From Longibaculum muris (GTDB taxonomy: Bacteria; Bacillota_I; Bacilli_A; Erysipelotrichales; Coprobacillaceae): a stretch of 64,000 nucleotides of DNA. The stretch spans positions 62,001-126,000 of the forward strand of contig NZ_SMCQ01000005.1 in NCBI RefSeq assembly GCF_004343035.1. The letters are read 5' to 3'. The position numbers and the translations under genes are program-made. The notes beneath the pieces were generated by a model that did no database searches, was not told the DNA's origin, and saw nothing but the letters and a program-made list of their open reading frames with translations. Positions 1 to 8,939 of the stretch are shown in pieces. Numbering within the stretch: the stretch's first letter is position 1; each line of letters starts with the position of its first letter.

Positions 1-140
1 CAATTAGGATATTCGGTTAAACCTAAATACTTCTTGTATTGATTGCCACTCAACACAATCACTAATGCACAAATAGCCACAACTGCAATGAATACAGATG
101 CAATGGTTTTCACATTATGCTTGTAATGTTCGTTTTTCAT
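1..140 (-). CDS. N-terminal fragment of an unidentified membrane-anchored protein
   Basis: The first 46 residues of a protein whose remainder lies beyond the left edge. An ATG at 140 is preceded on the minus strand by a strong GGAGG (near 148-152), which fixes the start. Residues about 13-31 form one hydrophobic segment after a short charged N-terminus, so this is a single-pass anchor or uncleaved signal sequence. No domain is visible in the part present and I do not recognise the family. Confidence 0.6.
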   Translation of the reverse strand, partial: MKNEHYKHNVKTIASVFIAVVAICALVIVLSGNQYKKYLGLTEYPN

Positions 141-206
141 AAAAAAACCTCCTTATATTCTCAGTTTATGACGATTATCATCAAATAGCAATCAAAAAAG
201 GTTTTT

Positions 207-983
207 TTATAAAATCCATCCAAAATGGCGACAAGCATATTCTATTCCATCATCAACACTGGCCTTTGTTACAAATGTTGCCTGGGCTTTTAACGGTTCA
301 CAAGCATTTCCCATGGCTATATTGGTCCATTCTTTTTTAAACATTACCAAATCATTAAAATCATCACCAAAAACAACAACATCTTCTTTTTTTCCATTGA
401 CTCTTTCAATCATTTTAAGGATTCCTTGATCTTTTTCATCATGTTGATAAGTTAAACATCCTGGCATAAAACGAATATGCCCTAAACTATCTTTTAATGT
501 TAATCGATCTTCTTCCTTAGGAGAAATCGCAATATAAATCTTATATATGTTTTCAATATCTTCAAATTTCATAGAACGATTTAAAATATAACGTGTTGGT
601 TCTTGACGATAACCAATCTGTTCAATAAAACGCTCATCTTTCATCACAACATCAATACTATCACGTGGTGATATTAAAATACCATAACCTAATCGATCAG
701 CTTCATAGCATAATTGAACAGCCAGTTGATGATCAAGTGGTCTATTTTCAATCAGTTCATCATTGATTGTCAATGCTGCTCCACCATTACTTACTATATG
801 ATGAATACCCATCTTTTTAGCAAATTCTTTTGTCTTATAATAAGCTCGACCTGTCGCAATACATACAAAATGTCCTTGAGCTTGTAATTGTTGAATAGTC
901 ATTTTAGCACTTTCAACAATTTCACCTGTTTCTTTATTTGTAAGTGTTCCATCAATATCAAAGAAAAAATACTTTTTATCCAT
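207..983 (-). CDS. Cof-type HAD-superfamily phosphatase
   Basis: A 258-residue cytoplasmic hydrolase of the HAD superfamily, Cof/type IIB subfamily. These enzymes dephosphorylate small phosphorylated metabolites such as sugar phosphates or FMN; the substrate cannot be read from sequence. Motif I is DIDGT at residues 9-13, with D9 as nucleophile and D11 as acid/base. The C-terminal FGDDFND supplies the Mg-binding acidic pair of motif IV. The length and the long cap insert between motifs fit the family. GGGAGG six bases before the ATG supports the start. It is read toward the partial membrane gene at the left edge; a paralogue lies at 20408. Confidence 0.9.
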   Translation of the reverse strand: MDKKYFFFDIDGTLTNKETGEIVESAKMTIQQLQAQGHFVCIATGRAYYKTKEFAKKMGIHHIVSNGGAALTINDELIENRPLDHQLAVQLCYEADRLGYGILISPRDSIDVVMKDERFIEQIGYRQEPTRYILNRSMKFEDIENIYKIYIAISPKEEDRLTLKDSLGHIRFMPGCLTYQHDEKDQGILKMIERVNGKKEDVVVFGDDFNDLVMFKKEWTNIAMGNACEPLKAQATFVTKASVDDGIEYACRHFGWIL

Positions 984-1019
984 AATTAACCTCCCATGCT
1001 ATTATATCAAATTCAAGTT

Positions 1020-2030
1020 TTAATGAGAAGCTTTATCCTTAGCATCTAAAATACTATAAATAATATTCATATGAATAGGTGAAAGAATAATCCCAATCAA
1101 GCCAAAGAAATATAAATGAATCATCATAGATAAAAGCAAAAGGAAGGATGGAATCTGTAATTGTTTATTCATAATTTGTGGTTCTAATAAACTCCTTACA
1201 ACATTAATAATTAAATAAAGCAAAAATAAATATAGTGCTTTTAAATAAATCCCCTTAAAAAGATAAAATAAACACATAGGTAAAATAACAATCCCAACAC
1301 CAATAAAAGGTAAACTATCTAAAAAAGCAGTTAATAAAGCATATAAGAGGGCATTTTGGAATCTTAAAACAGAAAAGCCTATCCAAAGAATAAAAAAACA
1401 AATCACCATTAAAATCAATTGACACTTTAAATAAATGCCTAGACTCTTTAAACATTTGTTTTTAATAAAAATAATAAATTCTAGTGTATGGTAAGGAAAA
1501 ATCTGATAAAACTTCTTTTTTATACTTTCATAATCTATAACAAGAAAAAAAGAAGAAATAATAAATAATAAAAAGGAAAAAAAGAAAGTAGGAATACGAT
1601 TCATGATTTGTGATAAAAAAGTCATTGTATAAAAGATACTGTTTTGTAAAAGTGTTTGCAGATAAGCCAAAACATCTTTATTTTTTAACCAATCTGCTTG
1701 ATGAAAGTATCCCATTATCTCATTGAAAAATGGTTCAATAATATTGACATAATATTCAGGCCAATTTTTTATGAATTGCATAATGAAGAAAAAGCCATAC
1801 GTCACAATAATCGCAAGTACAAATAGAATCATAAAGTAAAAGACAACCAATAAGATAATCCCTATAGAATGTCTTTGCATATGGATTCTTTGATCAAAAT
1901 AGTCAATAAATGGTTTCATGACAAAATAAAAAAGAATTGCCAAAAGAAAAGGAAAAATAACATGCAGCATATATTTAAGAATCAAACAATAAATAATGAT
2001 AATGAACAATATCATATATTTCTTTTTCAT
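1020..2030 (-). CDS. AI-2E family transporter (PerM/YtvI-like permease)
   Basis: A 336-residue, very hydrophobic protein with about seven or eight predicted membrane spans: paired helices at the N-terminus, a more polar central stretch, then a helical C-terminal bundle. The layout and the C-terminal 'FLDSLPFIGVGIVILP' region are typical of the AI-2E transporter family (PF01594, UPF0118). Members have been linked to autoinducer-2 export or Na+/H+ exchange, but the role is unknown for most. GGTGAT just upstream supports the ATG. It sits 36 bases from the HAD phosphatase on the same strand, so the two may be co-transcribed. Confidence 0.85.
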   Translation of the reverse strand: MKKKYMILFIIIIYCLILKYMLHVIFPFLLAILFYFVMKPFIDYFDQRIHMQRHSIGIILLVVFYFMILFVLAIIVTYGFFFIMQFIKNWPEYYVNIIEPFFNEIMGYFHQADWLKNKDVLAYLQTLLQNSIFYTMTFLSQIMNRIPTFFFSFLLFIISSFFLVIDYESIKKKFYQIFPYHTLEFIIFIKNKCLKSLGIYLKCQLILMVICFFILWIGFSVLRFQNALLYALLTAFLDSLPFIGVGIVILPMCLFYLFKGIYLKALYLFLLYLIINVVRSLLEPQIMNKQLQIPSFLLLLSMMIHLYFFGLIGIILSPIHMNIIYSILDAKDKASH

Positions 2031-2063
2031 TTTATCACCACTTCATTATATGTATAAGAAAAT

Positions 2064-2084
2064 AAAAAAGCCCTAAATGGGCTT
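2064..2084 (-). terminator. Intrinsic terminator of the deacetylase gene
   Basis: A six-bp GC-rich stem (2068-2073 with 2079-2084) with a five-base loop is followed on the minus strand by a T-rich run. It overlaps the deacetylase stop codon. Confidence 0.75.
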
Positions 2085-3468
2085 AATTATTCACATGTTG
2101 ATGAAAAACTGGTGTTGAATCATCAATAGCTTTAAATGTATATCCTTTTTTCTGATAATGTTCTATCACTTTAGGCAAAATATCTACAGTATTTTGTTTC
2201 CCATTAGCATCATGCATTAAAATCATGACTTTTTTAGCCGAAGATGATGTTGCTCTTTTTAACATTTGAGATTGACTCATATGCGCATAACCATCACCAT
2301 TCTCACAATTCCAATCATAATAAATATATCCTTTTTTACCAACTTGCTTTGTAAGTTGACTCATAATTCCTTTGTTATATTTTCGTGAAATTGTATTTGA
2401 TCCACCACCTGGAAAACGAATATATTTTGGGGTAAAACCAATATATTCTTTAGCTAGCTTACCAACTTTATCTAAATCTTTAAAATAAGCATTTGTTGAA
2501 GCATAAACTTTAGAATAATTATGCGAATAAGTGTGTAATCCAATGGTATGTCCTTGATCATATGCTGTTTTAATATAAGGACGATATTTTTCATTCATAC
2601 CAGTTATAAAGAAAGTCGCTTTACATTGATAACGTTTTAAAATCTCTAAAACTTCTGGGGTATGGCGAGATGGTCCATCATCAAATGTTAAATAAACAAC
2701 TTTTTCATTGTCTTTGGTTTTATCAACAACTTCTACTTGTATTGTTTTTTCTGATTGATTGCCTGAAACATCTTTAGCAATATATTTAACTTGATAAGTT
2801 CCTATCTTATTCGTATCTAGCTTATCACTTTCTACTTTTAAAGTTGGATTCTTATCAAAATCATCTTTAATTGTCGCTAAAGCTTTTAAATCAATTTTTT
2901 CCCCAACGACAACATTCGCATTGCCAACAATAATTTCAGGTGCCTTTTCATCTTTAACAACATTCACCTTGACTTTTTTTCTTGTTTCATTATCATACGC
3001 ATCCTTAACAATCACTTCTATCTCTTGCCAACCCACTTTATTAAATTCATAGTTTTTAGCAAAAGATACTTTTGTTTGACTAGCATCTTTAATATTCTTA
3101 ACAAGCTCTGATGGTTCAACTGTTTGATTTAAAGCAACCTTTTTAGATTTGACATCAAATTCAGGAGGCAATGTATCAACAACATTGACCTTCAAAGTTT
3201 TTTCTTCATCTTTATACTTATAAACAACTTTATATTCTCCAACTTTTTTAACATTCACTTGAGAACTATCTATCTTAACATCATCTTTCTTACCATCTTT
3301 AACATAATCTATGAAACGAGAATAATCAACAACTGTATTGACTTCAATCTCATGATTACTTATAAAATGGATAGATGATTGATTAATAACGAAATAACCA
3401 ATTCCTATGACAAGAATTGCTATAATAATACAAATTATGGCTATAAACAACTTTTTTCGCGGTTTCAT
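2083..3468 (-). CDS. Membrane-anchored polysaccharide deacetylase with Ig-like repeats
   Basis: A 461-residue extracellular enzyme of the NodB/carbohydrate esterase 4 fold, probably N-deacetylating peptidoglycan or another surface glycan. Residues 8-28 are a membrane anchor. Residues about 35-250 hold three Ig-like (DUF5011/HYR-type) domains of similar spacing that act as a stalk. The catalytic domain follows with TFDDGPS at 261-267 (catalytic and metal Asp), HTYSH at 312-316 (metal His pair), RFPGG at 351-355 and LMHD at 417-420. All CE4 motifs are present, so it should be active. AAGGAA precedes the ATG. The gene stands alone, with its own terminator. Confidence 0.92.
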   Translation of the reverse strand: MKPRKKLFIAIICIIIAILVIGIGYFVINQSSIHFISNHEIEVNTVVDYSRFIDYVKDGKKDDVKIDSSQVNVKKVGEYKVVYKYKDEEKTLKVNVVDTLPPEFDVKSKKVALNQTVEPSELVKNIKDASQTKVSFAKNYEFNKVGWQEIEVIVKDAYDNETRKKVKVNVVKDEKAPEIIVGNANVVVGEKIDLKALATIKDDFDKNPTLKVESDKLDTNKIGTYQVKYIAKDVSGNQSEKTIQVEVVDKTKDNEKVVYLTFDDGPSRHTPEVLEILKRYQCKATFFITGMNEKYRPYIKTAYDQGHTIGLHTYSHNYSKVYASTNAYFKDLDKVGKLAKEYIGFTPKYIRFPGGGSNTISRKYNKGIMSQLTKQVGKKGYIYYDWNCENGDGYAHMSQSQMLKRATSSSAKKVMILMHDANGKQNTVDILPKVIEHYQKKGYTFKAIDDSTPVFHQHVNN

Positions 3469-3558
3469 ATAAATTCCTTTCTATTTTTTTACCTTTCTTC
3501 GACAAATTCTACAAAATTTTGCTCAATATATATGCTATAACTTCCAAGGGTGATTTTC

Positions 3559-4107
3559 ATGTACATATATAATTTAAACAAAACAAACAATTCTTCTCTA
3601 CCTATTTTGGATCCTGATTATAATTATGATACATTATATTCTAAGGAAAATATGCGAGATTTTTTTAAATCCATTCAAAAACCAGAACAGACAACATTTA
3701 TTACTGGAATTTATATTCAATATCATATAACTCCTTATCTATATGAAAAATTTCCAGACTTTTACTATCACTTTTATCAACCAATTGAAGATAGTATTCA
3801 AGAACATTTTAATTTTGATTATGCAAATCTATATTCTGAACGTAGTGATAGTTATTTTATTGTTACTTTTAATATAACTGAACAAGAAATCAGCAACGCT
3901 ATTGATAATCTCTATCAAAAGCTTGCTCATCAAACTTTTACTTATCATCAAAATGAGTGTGAAATACAACTCAAATGTGGTGTTTATTTTTCTCATGTAA
4001 GAATTAATCCATTTGATTTTTATCAAGCTTCTAAAAAGCAGTTTGATGAAATTCTTTGTAAAGAACAGTCTTTTTTATCTTTACAAAATCTTTTAATGGT
4101 GAGATAA
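3559..4107 (+). CDS. Uncharacterised protein, possible degenerate GGDEF-like domain
   Basis: A 182-residue cytoplasmic protein with no signal or membrane segment. I do not recognise it with confidence. The second half alternates predicted strands and helices with acidic and aromatic clusters (around 'SDSYFIVTF' and 'CGVYFSHVR'), reminiscent of the alpha/beta order of nucleotide-cyclase GGDEF folds but without a GGDEF signature, so any such relation would be a non-catalytic remnant. I chose the ATG at 3559 because AAGGGTG lies six bases upstream; a GTG at 3550 is the alternative. It converges on the P-type ATPase gene, overlapping its 3' end by 15 bases, and is one of the few plus-strand genes. 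Confidence 0.6.
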   Translation: MYIYNLNKTNNSSLPILDPDYNYDTLYSKENMRDFFKSIQKPEQTTFITGIYIQYHITPYLYEKFPDFYYHFYQPIEDSIQEHFNFDYANLYSERSDSYFIVTFNITEQEISNAIDNLYQKLAHQTFTYHQNECEIQLKCGVYFSHVRINPFDFYQASKKQFDEILCKEQSFLSLQNLLMVR

Positions 4108-6441
4108 ATAGACATCATATCTTTTCATAAAATAGTGAATCATTTTTCTTAACAATCCAATCACGAAAACTGCACTTGCACATAGTGGAATAGTCCAAAT
4201 AACGCGCCAATTTAACAATGGATAAATTTCAAAGAAATTTGGCATAATCAATAAAATACAATAAAACAATATTGTTATGACGCTTGCAAGTGTCATACGT
4301 AAACGATTGAGTGGCATACACACAATAAATACAACTAAAAAACTAATGAATCCAGCAACCAAGAAATAATAAGTTGAATACATTTTAGCATCAAAGTGTA
4401 ACCACTGACCTACAAACCCAATTGCCAACATATAAATAATCATTGTTAATGCACAAGGTAAAGCAGTTGAAACAACATGGCGTAAAAAGCCTTGTGATGA
4501 TAACACTGATGAACGTTCTAAGGTTAATAAGAAACTAGGAATACCAATAGCTAATCCACTAATTAAACTTAATTGTAATGGCGTAAAAGGATAACTCATT
4601 CGTAAAGCTGCAAAAATTAAACAAAGTGCTGTTGAATAGATGGTTTTTGTTAAATAAAGTGAACTGACTCTTTCAATATCAGCAATAATTGCGCGGCCTT
4701 CTTTCACAATGGCTTGCATAGAAGCAAAGTTAGAATCTAACAAAACGATATGGGCCGCTTGTTTGGCGGCATCACTTCCAGCTGCCATAGCAATTCCGCA
4801 ATCAGCATCTTTTAAAGCCAAAACATCATTCACACCATCTCCAACCATCCCGACAACTTGACCAAGAGCTTGGCAAGCACGGATAATTTGTTGTTTTTGT
4901 TCAGGTTTTACACGCCCAAAGACACGATAATGAGCAACTACTTTTTGTAGTTCTTCTTCATCATTTGGTAAGGTTGAAGCATCAATATAACGCTCACCAT
5001 TCTTTAATCCAGCTAAACATGCAACACGTGATACAGTCATTGGATTATCACCAGATAAGATGCGCATTTCAACTCCAGATTTTTCAAAAAAGGCCAAAGT
5101 TTCTCTTGCTTCTTGACGAATGCAATCATGAATTAAAACAAGTGCTACTGGAACAACCTGACCAATTTGGCTTGTTTGTTCATCAACTAAGTCAGTTTGG
5201 ACAAGCAATAAAACACGTAATCCTTCTTTTGAGTAGGTTTCTACCTGTTTTAAAACAGGATGATTTTCAGGTAATAAGTATTCAGGTGCTCCCATTGCAT
5301 AAGCACCTTGTTTTTCAAAGCAAACAGCGCTCATTTTACGCTGTGACGAAAACGGAATCAGCGTTTTGACATCATAACCCTCAACTCTAGAAAAATGATG
5401 TTGTAAAGCCAATTGCGTCGCATTAACAGCATCAAAACTATAGGCCATTGCACTTAAGACACGATTAATCTCATCAATATCTTGTTTGATTAATGGTATG
5501 ATTTTTTCGACTTCTAACTCCCCTGTTGTTAGTGTACCCGTTTTATCTAAACATAGCACATTAACTCTAGCAAGGGCTTCAATAGCTTCCATCTCTTGAA
5601 TTAAAGCCTTTTTCTTGGCTAACTTACCCACTCCAAGAATAAATGATAAACTTGTCAATAAAACCAAGCCTTCAGGGATCATCCCAATCACACCACCAAC
5701 AGTCTTAACAATCGCTGATGCCCGATCATCAGGAAAAGCTGCAAGTTGTGATATAAACAAAACCAAACCAACCGGAATAATCACAACACTTAAAACTTTA
5801 ATCACTTTGCCAATCGCATCTTTCATCTCTGAAGATGCTTTATTTTTATGTTTAGCCTTATGAACAAGCTGAGTCGAATAATTATCATTTCCTACTCTAA
5901 CCACCTGTGCATAGGCGCTTCCAGCTACAACAAAGCTACCTGCAAGTAATTCATCTCCATGATTTTTCTTAACTGGTTTTGATTCACCAGTTAACATTGC
6001 TTCATTCACTTCTAAACCTCGTGACTTTAAAACAATACTATCTGAACCAATCTGATTCCCACTTTCAATATAAACGACATCATCAACAACCAATTTTTCA
6101 ACTGGAATAACTGATTCTTGATGATTTCTGATAACTTTAACCTTCTTAACTGTCACAACAGTTAATTGATCTATAATCTTTTTAACTTTTAACTCTTGAT
6201 AGATTCCTACAACAGCATTTACAATCACAACAACCATAAAAGTTAAATTTGTCCATCGACCAGTCGATAAAATAATCCCAGCTAAAAAGACATTTAAAAT
6301 ATTGAAATAAGTCAATGTATGTTCCATCACAATCTGTTTCTTTGTCTTTGAAATATTATCATGTGAAACATTAACTTGTCCATTATCAATACGTTCTTGC
6401 ACTTGTGAAGTTGTTAATCCAAAATTATCTATTTTTTCCAT
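4093..6441 (-). CDS. P-type cation-transporting ATPase (CtpE-like, Ca2+/Mg2+ type)
   Basis: A 782-residue ATP-driven cation pump of the P-type family, in the cytoplasmic membrane. From the chosen start, TGES (actuator domain) is at 151-154, the transmembrane PEGL motif at 256-259, and DKTGT with phosphorylated D299 at 299-303. A hinge GDGVND follows, then a C-terminal helical bundle. PEGL places it near the Ca2+/P2-like pumps and bacterial CtpE (calcium) rather than heavy-metal pumps, and no N-terminal metal-binding domain is present. The ATG at 6441 has GTGGAAG five bases upstream; a TTG at 6465 is an alternative. It ends convergently with the plus-strand gene at 3559. The exact ion is inferred. 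Confidence 0.88.
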   Translation of the reverse strand: MEKIDNFGLTTSQVQERIDNGQVNVSHDNISKTKKQIVMEHTLTYFNILNVFLAGIILSTGRWTNLTFMVVVIVNAVVGIYQELKVKKIIDQLTVVTVKKVKVIRNHQESVIPVEKLVVDDVVYIESGNQIGSDSIVLKSRGLEVNEAMLTGESKPVKKNHGDELLAGSFVVAGSAYAQVVRVGNDNYSTQLVHKAKHKNKASSEMKDAIGKVIKVLSVVIIPVGLVLFISQLAAFPDDRASAIVKTVGGVIGMIPEGLVLLTSLSFILGVGKLAKKKALIQEMEAIEALARVNVLCLDKTGTLTTGELEVEKIIPLIKQDIDEINRVLSAMAYSFDAVNATQLALQHHFSRVEGYDVKTLIPFSSQRKMSAVCFEKQGAYAMGAPEYLLPENHPVLKQVETYSKEGLRVLLLVQTDLVDEQTSQIGQVVPVALVLIHDCIRQEARETLAFFEKSGVEMRILSGDNPMTVSRVACLAGLKNGERYIDASTLPNDEEELQKVVAHYRVFGRVKPEQKQQIIRACQALGQVVGMVGDGVNDVLALKDADCGIAMAAGSDAAKQAAHIVLLDSNFASMQAIVKEGRAIIADIERVSSLYLTKTIYSTALCLIFAALRMSYPFTPLQLSLISGLAIGIPSFLLTLERSSVLSSQGFLRHVVSTALPCALTMIIYMLAIGFVGQWLHFDAKMYSTYYFLVAGFISFLVVFIVCMPLNRLRMTLASVITILFYCILLIMPNFFEIYPLLNWRVIWTIPLCASAVFVIGLLRKMIHYFMKRYDVYLSHH

Positions 6442-6561
6442 ATCATCTTCCACCCACGTCAACAATATAACATACCGTTATGAATATTTTGTGTATCTAA
6501 TCACAAAAAATTAGTATACTTATCATACCATATTTTCCCATAAAATTATAGTTAGATAAAA

Positions 6562-6607
6562 TAAAAAGGCTGAAATCATATTGAATCATCAATACAACTT
6601 CAACCTT
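6562..6607 (-). terminator. Terminator of the tRNA array
   Basis: A nine-bp stem (6566-6574 with 6599-6607, one G-T pair) encloses a smaller inner stem and is followed on the minus strand by a T-rich tract. It lies just past the last tRNA. Confidence 0.75.
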
Positions 6608-6617
6608 GAACATTCAA

Positions 6618-6694
6618 TGGTGGACCCTGAAGGACTCGAACCTTCGACCGATCGGTTATGAGCCGATAGCTCTAACCAACTGAGCTAAGGGTCC
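6618..6694 (-). tRNA. tRNA-Ile2 (anticodon CAT, to be lysidinylated)
   Basis: A 77-base cloverleaf with encoded CCA. The anticodon loop CTCATAA gives CAT. The GGACCC acceptor and the stem sequence around the loop resemble Firmicutes tRNA-Ile2, whose C34 is converted to lysidine by TilS to read AUA, rather than elongator Met. It is the last gene of the array. Confidence 0.85.
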
Positions 6695-6736
6695 TTGATA
6701 AAATAAAAAGTGGTTGATCACCACTTATAAGCTTAA

Positions 6737-6813
6737 TGGTAGCGGGGAAGGGATTCGAACCCCCGACCCACCGGGTATGAACCGATTGCTCTAGCCAACT
6801 GAGCTACCCCGCC
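6737..6813 (-). tRNA. tRNA-Met, elongator (CAT)
   Basis: 77 bases, encoded CCA. Anticodon loop TTCATAC with CAT. The GGCGGGG acceptor and TTCATACCC context are typical of Firmicutes elongator tRNA-Met. Confidence 0.88.
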
Positions 6814-6844
6814 ATGTAGTGAATCGTTTTTGTTTTTAAAGTAA

Positions 6845-6920
<76 letters not shown>

Positions 6921-6924
6921 ATAA

Positions 6925-7001
6925 TGGCGGTCTGGACGGGACTCGAACCCGCGACCTCCGCCGTGACAGGGCGGCATTCTAACCAACTGAACTACCAGAC
7001 C
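6925..7001 (-). tRNA. tRNA-Asp (GTC)
   Basis: 77 bases with encoded CCA; anticodon loop CTGTCAC gives GTC. Confidence 0.95.
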
Positions 7002-7004
7002 ATT

Positions 7005-7081
<77 letters not shown>

Positions 7082-7104
7082 ATATGTAATATTCTTTTTT
7101 TAAA

Positions 7105-7197
7105 TGGCGGAGGTTGAGGGATTCGAACCCCCGCGGGACTTTCATCCCCTGTCGGTTTTCAAGACCGATCCCTTCAGCCAGGCTTGGGTAAACCTCC
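7105..7197 (-). tRNA. tRNA-Ser (TGA)
   Basis: 93 bases with a long variable arm (class II) and encoded CCA; anticodon loop CTTGAAA gives TGA. Confidence 0.94.
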
Positions 7198-7205
7198 GCA
7201 ATTAA

Positions 7206-7281
7206 TGGTGGAGCTTAGCGGGATCGAACCGCTGACCTCCTGCGTGCAAAGCAGGCGCTCTCCCATCTGAGCTAAAGCCCC
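7206..7281 (-). tRNA. tRNA-Ala (TGC)
   Basis: 76 bases with encoded CCA; anticodon loop TTTGCAC gives TGC. Confidence 0.95.
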
Positions 7282-7287
7282 ATTAAA

Positions 7288-7364
7288 TGGTCGGGAAGAC
7301 AGGATTTGAACCTGCGACCCCCTGGTCCCAAACCAGGTGCACTACCAAGCTGTGCTACTTCCCG
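7288..7364 (-). tRNA. tRNA-Pro (TGG)
   Basis: 77 bases with encoded CCA; anticodon loop TTTGGGA gives TGG. Confidence 0.95.
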
Positions 7365-7389
7365 TTCAATTCATTTTTCAAAACTCAAT

Positions 7390-7466
7390 TGGCGCGCTAG
7401 GCAGGAATCGAACCCACAACCTCTTGATCCGTAGTCAAGCACTCTATCCAGTTGAGCTACTAGCGC
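7390..7466 (-). tRNA. tRNA-Arg (ACG)
   Basis: 77 bases with encoded CCA; anticodon loop CTACGGA gives ACG (A34 normally edited to inosine). First gene after the internal promoter of the array. Confidence 0.95.
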
Positions 7467-7488
7467 ATCTCTTTAACAGCGCCTCTAT

Positions 7489-7517
7489 ACTATATCATAT
7501 CCGCTGTTCTTTTGCAA
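7489..7517 (-). promoter_or_regulatory. Internal promoter of the tRNA array
   Basis: On the minus strand TTGCAA (7512-7517), a 17-base spacer and TATAGT (7489-7494). It lies in the 103-base gap between tRNA-Leu and tRNA-Arg and would start transcription just before tRNA-Arg. Confidence 0.75.
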
Positions 7518-7569
7518 CACTTTTTTTACATTTTTTTCAAATTCTTTTTTTGAAGAATTTTTCAAGAAA

Positions 7570-7658
7570 TGGTGCCCAGGGCCGGAGTCGAACCGGCACG
7601 GATTTTAAGGTCCGCAGGATTTTAAGTCCTGTGCGTCTACCAATTTCGCCACCTGGGC
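7570..7658 (-). tRNA. tRNA-Leu (TAA)
   Basis: 89 bases with a long variable arm (class II) and encoded CCA; anticodon loop CTTAAAA gives TAA. Confidence 0.94.
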
Positions 7659-7664
7659 AACAGT

Positions 7665-7739
7665 TGGAGGTTCCAGCCGGACTCGAACCGACGATGACAG
7701 AGTTGCAGTCTGTAGCCTTACCAACTTGGCTATGGAACC
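7665..7739 (-). tRNA. tRNA-Cys (GCA)
   Basis: 75 bases with encoded CCA and the U73 discriminator typical of tRNA-Cys; anticodon loop CTGCAAC gives GCA. First gene of the array. Confidence 0.95.
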
Positions 7740-7770
7740 GTTTTTGTTTCTCTCTTTCTGTTGCTCAACT

Positions 7771-7799
7771 AGTATATAATATTTTTTTAATGATTGCAA
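7771..7799 (-). promoter_or_regulatory. Upstream promoter of the tRNA array
   Basis: On the minus strand TTGCAA (7794-7799), a 17-base spacer and TATACT (7771-7776), about 30 bases before tRNA-Cys. The -35 hexamer and spacing are identical to the internal promoter. Confidence 0.78.
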
Positions 7800-7843
7800 G
7801 ACCTTTTTGACATTTTTTTCTTTTTAATTTTTGCAATCATAAA

Positions 7844-7880
7844 AAAATAAAGTTCTGATGGGCTTTTTTTCATCAGAACT
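7844..7880 (-). terminator. Intrinsic terminator of the pot operon
   Basis: A perfect 10-bp stem (7851-7860 with 7871-7880) followed on the minus strand by a T-rich run, 12 bases past the potD stop. It separates the pot operon from the tRNA array. Confidence 0.85.
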
Positions 7881-7892
7881 TTTTTAATTTTT

Positions 7893-8939
7893 TTATTGTG
7901 CTTTGACTTTTGTCCAGTATGAACTATACATTTCTTTGATGTTTTGAGGCTGATAGGCAAACACTTCATCATTTTTGCCCATTCTTATCCCATATGCACT
8001 AATTCCGTCAAAATCGCCTTCTGAGGCCTCTTTAGCGGCATTGACATTAGAAGTTAAGTATCCTACTTCTAACGTATTATTTAAAGCATTCTCATCATTA
8101 ATCATATAATTAATAAATTCCATGGCTAATTTTGTTTCTTTACAATCTTTACTCACGACAAAACCATCAAACCATATGTTTGTTCCTTCTTCTGGCATAT
8201 AAAATCCAATATCCGAATTTTCTAACATAACCGATGCTGCATCACCTGAATACATAACAGCCATAGCCTTTTCACCATTTTTCATAGCATCAATTGTTTC
8301 ATCTGTTGCATAAGTTGGATCCATTGTTTGACGTTGTTCAACAAGCCATTGATAAGCATCTTTGACTTCTTTTTGATTCGTTGTATTCATAGAATATCCT
8401 AAAGCCTTTAAAGCCACCATAAAAGAATCTCTTTCTGAATCATACATATAGATATTTCCTTTATACTTAGGATTACGTAAAACTTCCCATCCAGCTTTTA
8501 AATCTTTTTCTGAAACTTGTGTCTTATCATAAACAATTCCAACATTCCCATAGAAATAAGGAACCCAATAATCATTATTCTTATCAAAATTTTGATTTAA
8601 AACTTTACTATCTAAACTTGATTTAGATGTAATCAAAGACCAATCAATCTTTTGTAATAGATTTTCTTTAATCAAACGTTCAATCATATATTCAGAAGGA
8701 ACCATAATATCATACTTGTTTCCTCCTAATAATTTTGTATACATTGATTCATTAGAATCAAATGTTTCATAAATAACTTTACAATCAAATTCTCTTTGAA
8801 AACCACTAATCACATCAGGATCAACATATTCACCCCAGTTAAAGACTCTTAAAGTATGAGAATAGCTACGTGACCCACATCCACTTAACATTCCAACCAC
8901 AAGAGTTAATGCTAAAATAATTTTAAGATGACGCTTCAT
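7893..8939 (-). CDS. potD: Spermidine/putrescine ABC transporter substrate-binding lipoprotein
   Basis: A 348-residue extracellular lipoprotein that captures polyamines for the PotABC importer. A lipoprotein signal peptide ends in a lipobox with Cys at residue 21 (LSGC). Soon after comes the PotD/PotF-like 'FNWGEYVDPDVISGFQREF', then a typical two-lobed binding-protein sequence to 'SSYWTKVKAQ'. Length is normal for the family. It is the last gene of the operon, overlapping potC by 17 bases, and is followed by a strong terminator. The order regulator-A-B-C-D with overlaps matches the usual Firmicutes operon. Which polyamine is preferred is not visible. Confidence 0.95.
   Translation of the reverse strand: MKRHLKIILALTLVVGMLSGCGSRSYSHTLRVFNWGEYVDPDVISGFQREFDCKVIYETFDSNESMYTKLLGGNKYDIMVPSEYMIERLIKENLLQKIDWSLITSKSSLDSKVLNQNFDKNNDYWVPYFYGNVGIVYDKTQVSEKDLKAGWEVLRNPKYKGNIYMYDSERDSFMVALKALGYSMNTTNQKEVKDAYQWLVEQRQTMDPTYATDETIDAMKNGEKAMAVMYSGDAASVMLENSDIGFYMPEEGTNIWFDGFVVSKDCKETKLAMEFINYMINDENALNNTLEVGYLTSNVNAAKEASEGDFDGISAYGIRMGKNDEVFAYQPQNIKEMYSSYWTKVKAQ

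Noticed and set aside
5615..5863. Open plus-strand frames (also 4965-5369) over the P-type ATPase
   Set aside because: They are shadows of the strong ATPase gene on the other strand, with no ribosome-binding site.
6487..6508. Seven-bp dyad TTTTGTG/CACAAAA upstream of the P-type ATPase as a metal-responsive operator
   Set aside because: Short and AT-rich; expected by chance at this composition and no regulator gene is nearby.
7337..7810. A plus-strand 157-codon frame over tRNA-Pro, Arg, Leu and Cys
   Set aside because: It is the complement of tRNA genes and promoters; the open frame is by chance.
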